Shown piece by piece: positions 57,083 to 64,000 of a stretch of 64,000 nucleotides of DNA. The stretch comes from Piliocolobus tephrosceles (taxonomy: Eukaryota > Chordata > Mammalia > Primates > Cercopithecidae). The first letter of the stretch is position 1; each line of letters opens with the position of its first letter. The stretch spans positions 56,645,914 through 56,709,913 of the forward strand of contig NC_045443.1 in the NCBI RefSeq assembly GCF_002776525.5, read 5' to 3'. A program made the position numbers and the translations under genes. The notes below the pieces were generated by a model. The model saw nothing but the letters and a program-made list of their open reading frames with translations. It searched no databases and was not told where the DNA came from.

Positions 57083-57179
57083 TACATACATACACATACA
57101 CATATATACACACGCACATACACACATATATGTATATATGTTTTGGGTTCTCTTTCTCTGGAGAACTCTCACTAATACA

Positions 57180-57957
57180 CAGATATGCACCTTGAAATGC
57201 TCCAGCTGCAAGGCCTCCTTGATGCTGCCTCAGGATTTTATCCCTACTGTTCACTCCTCCTGGAAAGTTGACCTTCTAGGTATTAGCATGACTCACTTCT
57301 CCTCATTATTTGGCTTACTGACCAAATGTCAGCGCATCAGACAGGATATTCCTAATCATCTAATAAAAAATAGCAGTTAGTCATTCTTTTCCCCAAACCT
57401 TGCTTTTACCCTTGAGGGTTTAATGTTATCTAACATTCTAATAAATAGCTGCATGCTTGTTGTCTGTCTACAGACATAGAAATGTAATTCTGAGTCAACG
57501 ATATGAGCTTTTAAATATTTGACAGCTCCAAATATTTCTCCTTATAAAAGCATTTTTCCTAATTTCTGCCTCCATCAACAGTGTATGAGAGTGGCTGTTT
57601 TTCCCATGCTTGTGCCAAAATGCAGTTTAAAGTGTTTTAATCTTTGTCAATCTGATATGTTGAAAACGTAATTTCAGTTTCAATTATGATTAAGATGTTT
57701 AAAATTCTATCCAACCATCTTTCAATAAATTGTTTATTCATGTTCTCACCCAATTTTTCTTATTGAATTTATAGTATTTACAGTCTATGTTATGACTATA
57801 ATGTCACTCGTGGACTACCACCTTGGCATTAAAAAGTGATTAAACCTGGCCTCTTAATTCTTCCTTATCTTTTTAACAATCATGCCTTTTCATACTTTAT
57901 TGAGATTCCCTTTCAGTTCTCAATGTGAGGTCTACTGCTGCTAGAAGTCCTAAATTT
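57180..57957. other. Unique or very old repeat DNA
   Basis: No gene. 57540-57780 has an antisense old-L1 flavour (CATCAACAGTGTATGAGAGTGG, TTTGTCAATCTGATATGTTG), low certainty. Confidence 0.4.
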
Positions 57958-58274
57958 TATTACTATTATTATTATTATTATTACTATTTTTGAGACAGAA
58001 TCTCATTCTGTCACCCAGGCTGGAGTGCAGTGGCATGATCACTGCTCACTGCAACCTCTGCCTCCCAGATTCAAACCAGTTCTCATGCCTCAGGCTCCCA
58101 AGCAGCTGAGATTACAGGCATGTAGCACCACACATGAATAATTTTTTGTAATTTTACTAGAGATAAGGATTCACCATGTTGGCCAGGCTGGTCTTGAACT
58201 CCTGGCCTCAAGCGATTCATGTGCCTTGGCCTCCCAAAGTGCTAGGATTACACGCATGAGCCACCGCACCTGGC
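57958..58274 (-). mobile_element. AluS/J-like, antisense, with (TTA)n tail
   Basis: (ATT)n tail at 57958-57986, then TTTGAGACAGAATCTCATTC to CCACCGCACCTGGC. Flanks AAATTTTAT and AAATTTTAC suggest a target duplication. Confidence 0.9.
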
Positions 58275-59454
58275 GAAATTTTACATGCTTGTGATTTGGT
58301 GTTCACTTTCAAACTTTTGATACTAATATCAGTACCTTAATTTTGAACTTATTATTTTGCTTTATCTCTACTTTGGATAGATTTAATTAACACATTTTTT
58401 TTAAGAAACACCATAAGTTGTAATCCTCATATTTTTATATGGCTGGGTAATTTTTCTATTGCTTTTACCTTTTAATTGCGATGTGACTAAGTTGAAACTC
58501 TTTGTTTAGGTATTATTTTGTTGTTCTTGTTAGGATAAATGCTGTTGTGAAGATATCTAAGTTTATCCTAACTTTTCATGGACTGCTTGGCAAATTTTTT
58601 TAAATTAAAACAGTTCTATTAGACTTCAATTCAGTCTTGATTTTTTCCAAGTAGATACTTATTTATTCAAGTTTATATTCAATTTATTATTAATTCATTT
58701 AACAAATATCTACTAGGTGATTTCTTTTTATAGGCATTGTTCTAGGCACTTAAAATATGTAAGGACAATATCTCCAATGGAAATTGTCATCTAATTGAGA
58801 CAACTAGTTGATATTTTCAGTAAACACACAAAAGTCATCTTTTCTTTGTAAACTAAAGAACCAGTTGTTTTAAAGTTTACTTCTATTATATATGTTTGTA
58901 TTTTCTCTACTGTTTTGTTTTCTTATTCAGAAACTATAATTGCATGCACTTTAAATTTGTTTTTTAGTCTAGATCCATAATTTCTTGCCAATTATGTTTG
59001 TATCTAAGTTCCATTTCTTCCATTTCTATTTTACTTTTCTTGATTTTTTTCAAGTCTGGTCTTCACATTTATGTCTGTGTTTCTTAAGGATTTATTTTAA
59101 TTTATAATGATAATGTGAAAGTTTTTGACGTTTTCTTTTCTTTTCCTTTTTTTCTGAGATCTGCCAATTTCTTTATCACATCTTTCAGTTATATTATTTT
59201 TTATTCTATCTCATGTGTCTTTTCAATGAGGCTGTTCAATGACACTATGATTTCTTCATTTCTTGAGAGCTTTAAAACCAATGCTTGGCTCAATGTTTCT
59301 GTTGCTTTGCTGTATAATTATTTATCAGGGTCTTTTGGATATTCCCTCTTTGTTTTTTCAATTCTACTATCTATGATCATTGCTTCCTGACTATTTTAAC
59401 TTTTGCTAATGAAGAAGTTCTATCTAGTCCAAATAATTGTTTTTAAAAATGTAT
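58275..59454. other. Unique AT-rich DNA with an L2 fragment
   Basis: 58690-58815 is L2-like in sense (AATTCATTTAACAAATATCTAC, GGCATTGTTCTAGGCACTTA). The rest, including the 91-codon frame at 59115-59390, shows no recognisable pattern. Confidence 0.45.
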
Positions 59455-59460
59455 GGTGGA

Positions 59461-59789
59461 GGCTGGGGACGGTGGCTCACGCCTGTAATCCCAGCACTTT
59501 GGGAGGTCGAGGTGGATGGATCAGGAGGTCAGGAGATTGAGACCATCTTGGCCAACACAGTGAAAACCCATCTCTACTAAAATACAAAAATTAACCAGGC
59601 ATGATGGTGTGTGCCTGTAATCCCAGCTACTTGGGAGGCTGAGGCAGGGGAATAGCTTGAACCTGAGAGGCGGAGGTTGCAATGAGCTGAGAAGGTGCCA
59701 CTGCACTCCAGCCTGGAGATAGAGCAAGACACAGTCTCAAAAAAAAAAAAAAAACACACATACACACACACACACACACACATACACAC
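59461..59789 (+). mobile_element. Alu (S/Y-like), sense, with (CA)n tail
   Basis: GGCTGGGGACGGTGGCTCAC start, two arms, poly-A at about 59739-59754, then a (CA)n microsatellite to 59789. GGTGGA flanks it at 59455-59460 and 59790-59795, so the CA repeat lies inside the inserted unit and grew from the Alu tail. Confidence 0.92.
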
Positions 59790-59795
59790 GGTGGA

Positions 59796-60630
59796 ATGGC
59801 AAGGGCCAAGAAAATGAATTGGTTATGGGGTGCTTGAAGGCAGCTATATGGTTATAGAAGGATTATATGTACTTTCTTATGAAATTTGGTATATTCCTCA
59901 TCTTAGTAATGTTGCTGTTCATTATTTTCTATATGGAAATGTGAAGTTTACTTTCTATAAATGACTTGCTTAGCAGCCACCATATTAACTGTCAGGAAAT
60001 TTTCGCCTCTAACATTCTACTCATTTTGTCTCTTTATTGAAAAGAGGATAAGTTCATATGGCTTCTCCTTCAGCCCAGTTAGTCTGATGTGCTATGGTAT
60101 GAAATCAGGTCTAGAGATGTTCTTGTTGCCCAGCCATACCCTAGATCTTACTTTTCTAAGAAAGGCATTATTGGTTAGGCTCTCCCTAGCCTTACATCTA
60201 TTTCAAGAGTACTTTGAACCCTGCATTAATTAAATCTGTAAAAAGTTTTGCTTTTTCCTATTTTTACCTCCCAATTTGATACATTTTCCACGTTTTCTTT
60301 TTCAGTTAGTCTATGAGCTTGTGATATAAGGTTCTGACTGAAGTAAGGTTTAATCATAATAATGGAATCTTTTTCTTTATTCTAACTTTCTGTGGATTTT
60401 AGTTCTGTTCTAGAAAAATGTAAAGATAATTTCCTATAGTCCTTTCTTCCTTTATCATAGGGCGTAATATTTTAAAACAAATTTGATTAATACATATTTT
60501 GGGTGTAGTTACTACTTAGAGACGTTCAAAAAGAATGGTTCTCCAAGTGCTTAAATTCTAGTGTTGGAGATGACATGTTTGCAAGTAGAAATAAGAGCAT
60601 TATAAGTTCATATAAAATGGGTTACTTAAG
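59796..60630. other. Unique DNA, no gene seen
   Basis: No repeat recognised; the frame at 59961-60233 has no family pattern. Confidence 0.5.
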
Positions 60631-60646
60631 AATGGTACAGATCACA

Positions 60647-60958
60647 GCCGGGCGCAGTGGCTCACGCCTGTAATCCCAGCACTTTGGGAAGCCAAGGCGG
60701 GTGGATCACCTGAGGTTGGGAGTTCAAGACCAGTCTGACCAACGTGAAGAAACCCTGTCTCTACTAAAAATACAAAATTAGCCAGACGTGGGGGCACATG
60801 CCTGTAATCCCAGCTATTTGGGAGGCTGAGGCAGGAGAATCGCTTGAACCCAGGAGGTAGAGATTGACATGAGCCGAGATTGTGCCATTGTACTTCAGGC
60901 TGGGCAGCAAGAACAAAACTCCATCAAAAAAACAAACAAACAAACAAACAAAAAAACC
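60647..60958 (+). mobile_element. AluS-like, sense, perfect target duplication
   Basis: GCCGGGCGCAGTGGCTCACG start, two arms and a (CAAA)n tail. Target duplication AATGGTACAGATCACA at 60631-60646 and 60959-60974 is perfect over 16 bp. Confidence 0.95.
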
Positions 60959-60974
60959 AATGGTACAGATCACA

Positions 60975-61518
60975 ATTACCATATAATTGGGAAGAGTTGA
61001 TATTTTGACCAGTTGGACTGATTACAGAGTTTTTGTGGAGGAGAGAACATTTGACCAAGATTGGGGGAAATGATCAGAGTTGTAATAGACAGAAGAAAAT
61101 TATTTGAGTTAAAGAGAAGTGTATTACTCCTTTTCTATACTGGGATGTGAAGAATCTACTGGACACATTTTAAGTGTGACCCCTGAAAGATAACTCTCAG
61201 GTATGCATAATGCTTTTTAAGAGTGCACTTACTTTCTTGCTTTGCTATGCGCAAAATAATAGCTGTGTTTCATGAGCTAGAATCCTAATTTAAAAGAAAA
61301 CACTAATGCAAATGATGCATAAATAATATCGTGATGTCTGAAATTTTGAGGAGCAAAATAAGCATATACAATAATTTATTTTTCCCCCTAACAAAGTTTC
61401 ACATGCAAAGCACATATCAATATTTTTAGTTTGAGATATTTTGATATATGGCCACTTTATTTTTATCTTGGGTATCGTCAGCAATATTATTTCAAATGAG
61501 TAATACATGCTTTATTAC
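60975..61518. other. Unique DNA, no gene seen
   Basis: No recognised repeat or coding pattern. Confidence 0.5.
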
Positions 61519-61954
61519 TGTGGTAGACTGAATAATGCCCCTTCAACCATGTTCTTATTCTTATTCTTGGAACCCAAAAATGTGTTACCTTACATGACAA
61601 AAGAGACTTTATGATGGTGAGAGTAGCCTGGACTCTCCAGGTGGAACAAATCTAATCATGAGTCCTTAGAAATGGAAGACCTTTCTTACTTGAAGTCAAC
61701 AGGAGATGTGACTACAGTAGAGAACCAGAGAGGTGAAAATGTGAAAAGGACAGAACCTGCAATAACTGGCTTTGAAGATGGAAGAAAGGGACCACGAGCC
61801 AATGAATGCAGATAAGGTGGAAAAGATCAGGAAATGGGCTCTCCCTGCAGAGTTCAGAAAGAAATGCAGTCCTACTAACACATCAAGTTTAGTCAGACCC
61901 ATGTGAACTGCAGAATTTGTGATAATGTTATGGTAGCAATAGAAAACTAATACA
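61519..61954 (+). mobile_element. MLT1-type MaLR LTR, sense
   Basis: TGTGGTAGACTGAATAATGC, TTACCTTACATGACAAAAGA, TCTAATCATGAGTCCTTAGA, GGCTTTGAAGATGGAAGAAA, CCACGAGCCAATGAATGCAG and a final GCAATAGAAAACTAATACA are MLT1B/C landmarks in order. Confidence 0.82.
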
Positions 61955-62184
61955 CCAACTTCTGTAACCTATCACTTGAGGCTTCCATATTGGTCCTTCT
62001 TAGGACCCAGTGGTCCTGAAAAGGCAAAGAAACATTCTCCATTGCCATGCTATAAGTCAGTCTTCGAAGCTATGTTACTTTTTTCAAGACACTAAAAAAT
62101 GGTTTTACCAATCAGTATGTTTCAGATACAAGTAAGAGAAAATCCTGCTTCAAGTTGTCTTTAAGTAACACAATTTATTACTTA

Positions 62185-62340
62185 CATATTAATATGGCAA
62201 ATATTAATTGAGTACCTACCATGCACCCAAGCACTAATCTAGGCTTTGTAGATACAGCTGTGAACAACACAATGTCTTTATTTCATAGAGTTTACAATCT
62301 AGTGGGGAGGGAGACAATATATAAATGAAATAAATGATGA
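62185..62340 (+). repeat. L2 LINE fragment, sense
   Basis: ATTGAGTACCTACCATGCAC, GCACTAATCTAGGCTTTGTA, GATACAGCTGTGAACAACAC, GAGTTTACAATCTAGTGGGG, GACAATATATAAATGAAATA follow the L2 3' region in order. Confidence 0.6.
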
Positions 62341-64000
62341 ATGCAATACTATATTATGTAACTGGAAATCCATTGTAGAGTAATTGCTTGAGTTGATTAA
62401 TTGAGCTGTCAACAATGTCTTCACTTCCCTTAATCTGTTCTGTGATCCTTGGTACTCGCTTTGAATTCAGGCAATAGAAAGATAGATACAGAAATTGCTG
62501 GTGCCTATTCTTCCAGAGGAAAAAGACAAAATATTTATCCTTTTTGCTCTCATTTGAGAGAAAACTTTTCCCAGATCCCTCAGTAGACTTTTCATAACTT
62601 TAGATCTAAACGACTTAGTCACACTTCCATTCTAAACTAATTATTGGTGAGGAAAAAGAAGGAATTGTCATGATTAACCCAGGAAAATAATTTGGAAAGG
62701 AATAGATGTCTGAGATCACTACAATAGCTTGACAGTAATATGTGAATAATAAACATTTTAAATATAAAGTTTGTTTTAATTAAATGGTTTATTAAAAATA
62801 TTTTCTGTATTTTCAAATTCCCTAGAGAAGAAACAAAAAGAGTTCAGAGGGTTTCGTTAGTCTCTTTAATTTGTGATAGGCAAAAATTAAATAGTTCCCT
62901 TTGAGAAGCTTATTTGTGTCTTATTTTATTACAACCTTCCTGGGAAATTTTGTCTTCCAATTCTAATTAATTTGGAGCAATCTAAGTATAAATTTATTGT
63001 GAGCAGAAGTCATAGATTCAACTAATTATATAATATATTTCAAATATTAGAATTATGTGAAAAATACATTCATATAAGGGAAGTCATTTAATTTCTAATG
63101 TGTAGACCAAAAGGCAAACTAATTAGATTCAGTCTGATAAACCTGAAATATAGCTGTTTTGTAGTAGAAATGAGTAAGTTTTCTGTATTTGTTGCTGAGA
63201 GTATATCATTTTTTATAGTTGTTTATTAGAGTTCATACCAATTGAAGTAGTTGAAACTTCACTTATTTTCCTTAAGCCCATTCTTCATAAATATTACCGT
63301 TAGTTTCCAGCAAATATATTCATTACTAAAAATAGTGAATATTTTTAGGTAATAGTGCAATGGTTGCATCTAAGTAATGCTACACTGCTGTTGATTCAGA
63401 AGAGAATCAAAGAAAATGTTAGTAGTGTTTTATAAAAACAAAGTAATTAAATTCCCACTCTTTAAAAGAGGGTATCTAGCATAGATATTTAATGTTGCCT
63501 GTATGTCTCATTTTTAATTCTGGATTTTAAGTTCATAAAATATGCTGGTAGGCTGAGCTCTAAGTAATATACACATTTAAGATATGAGAAAAGAAGTAAG
63601 GTTGCAGAATCTTTCTGTTTCACTTGCTAATTATATGTCTTTCAAATGCTGTGAATGAGGGATAGAAATAGACAGCATTTGAGTTCTAAGGGATTACATG
63701 AACTACATATTTCTTTTTAAAATCAGTGGACAAATTGAAAACCAAGATGAAAATTCCATAAGATACAGTCTTCAATGCCAGTAACATTCAACTATCTTTG
63801 TTTTATCTTTGTCCCAAGGAAACAAGTATTTCCTGCCTATTGAGTGAGGTATTCATTGGTGTTGAATTCAAATCCAAGAAATCTAAAAATGGAAAGTTCT
63901 AGCTACCAAGCAACATGTTGGCGACGGCCCGCATTTTCAGAATTTGTTGGAGTAAAGGACACATGGCTACCTCCCATAGAATAAAAGTGGGTCACTTGAG
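62341..64000. other. Unique AT-rich DNA, no gene seen
   Basis: No repeat or gene recognised to the end of the window. Confidence 0.5.

Larger units (their letters stand above)
56160..57179 (+). mobile_element. MLT2-type ERVL LTR, sense, split by a THE1 LTR
   Basis: Starts TGTGATGGTTAATTTCATGT, continues GCCCAGCTATCTGGTTAAAC, GGGCATTATCCAATCTATTG, AGAACAAAAAGGTAGAGGAA, and an AATAAATATCTCTCT end region that expands into CT/TA/TG simple repeats (56620-56715). After the THE1 insertion it ends with GGGTTCTCTTTCTCTGGAGAACTCTCACTAATACA-like sequence at 57150-57179. Confidence 0.75.

Noticed and set aside
59115..59390. 91-codon hydrophobic-looking plus-strand frame
   Set aside because: T-rich DNA gives F/L/S/I-rich chance frames; no conserved motif, start context or neighbouring exon signal is visible.
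1..64000. Host protein-coding exons, tRNA or rRNA genes
   Set aside because: Scanning both strands for domain motifs, long frames bounded by splice sites, and tRNA/rRNA patterns gave nothing convincing; small or fast-evolving exons and lncRNA exons cannot be excluded by eye.

Overview
This window is nuclear DNA of a catarrhine primate, most likely an Old World monkey (macaque, baboon or guenon group). Alu, L1, MaLR/ERVL LTRs, HERV-9-like and MER11-like LTRs place it among primates. The sharpest clue is the AluY at 6627-6941, which carries the bases I remember as typical of the Old World monkey AluY subfamilies: GGTTTACGCC, CCACCTCGCC and GGCTTGAGCC where human AluY has GGTTCACGCC, CCACCACGCC and GGCGTGAGCC. 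A GC-rich solo LTR at 50757-51242 resembling simian type-D (SERV-like) LTRs, and a nearly unmutated gammaretrovirus-like provirus at 39699-42657, fit the same reading. The species cannot be named from the sequence alone.

I find no host protein-coding gene or exon. All recognisable open frames are retroelement remnants or chance frames. The window is AT-rich, repeat-dominated intergenic or deep intronic DNA. Layout: 1-8190 holds unique DNA with MIR, two older Alus, an L1M tail, the young AluY and a GAAA/GGAA/GGGA microsatellite. 8288-17862 is one long antisense L1 of L1PB/L1MA type, with 5' UTR, carrying three later insertions (an Alu, a MER11C-like LTR and an L1P fragment). 17863-33989 is mostly unique DNA with old L1M, MIR, L2 and Alu copies, a left-arm-only Alu and a U6 snRNA pseudogene.

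33990-48745 is the most informative part: a nest of retroelements. An old sense L1M was hit by an MLT1 LTR and, separately, by a younger L1 that integrated with a 5' inversion and a 15-bp target duplication. That L1 was hit by a HERV-9-like provirus (tRNA-Arg-type primer site, CCAAT-rich LTRs). The leader of that provirus was then hit by a recent 2.96-kb provirus (tRNA-Phe-type primer site, 5-bp duplication GCATG). The last arrival has almost identical LTRs yet only a broken gag, a protease remnant and almost nothing else of pol or env, so it looks like a recently mobilised, non-autonomous element.

48746-64000 holds an L1M tail carrying the GC-rich solo LTR, an MLT2 fragment, a Tigger/MER2-like DNA transposon, a young 5'-inverted L1 with an intact ORF2 C-terminus, an MLT2 LTR split by a THE1 LTR, three Alus, an MLT1 LTR, L2 copies and unique AT-rich DNA. 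No genes here work together in a pathway; the relations visible are insertion order and possible LTR-driven regulation.
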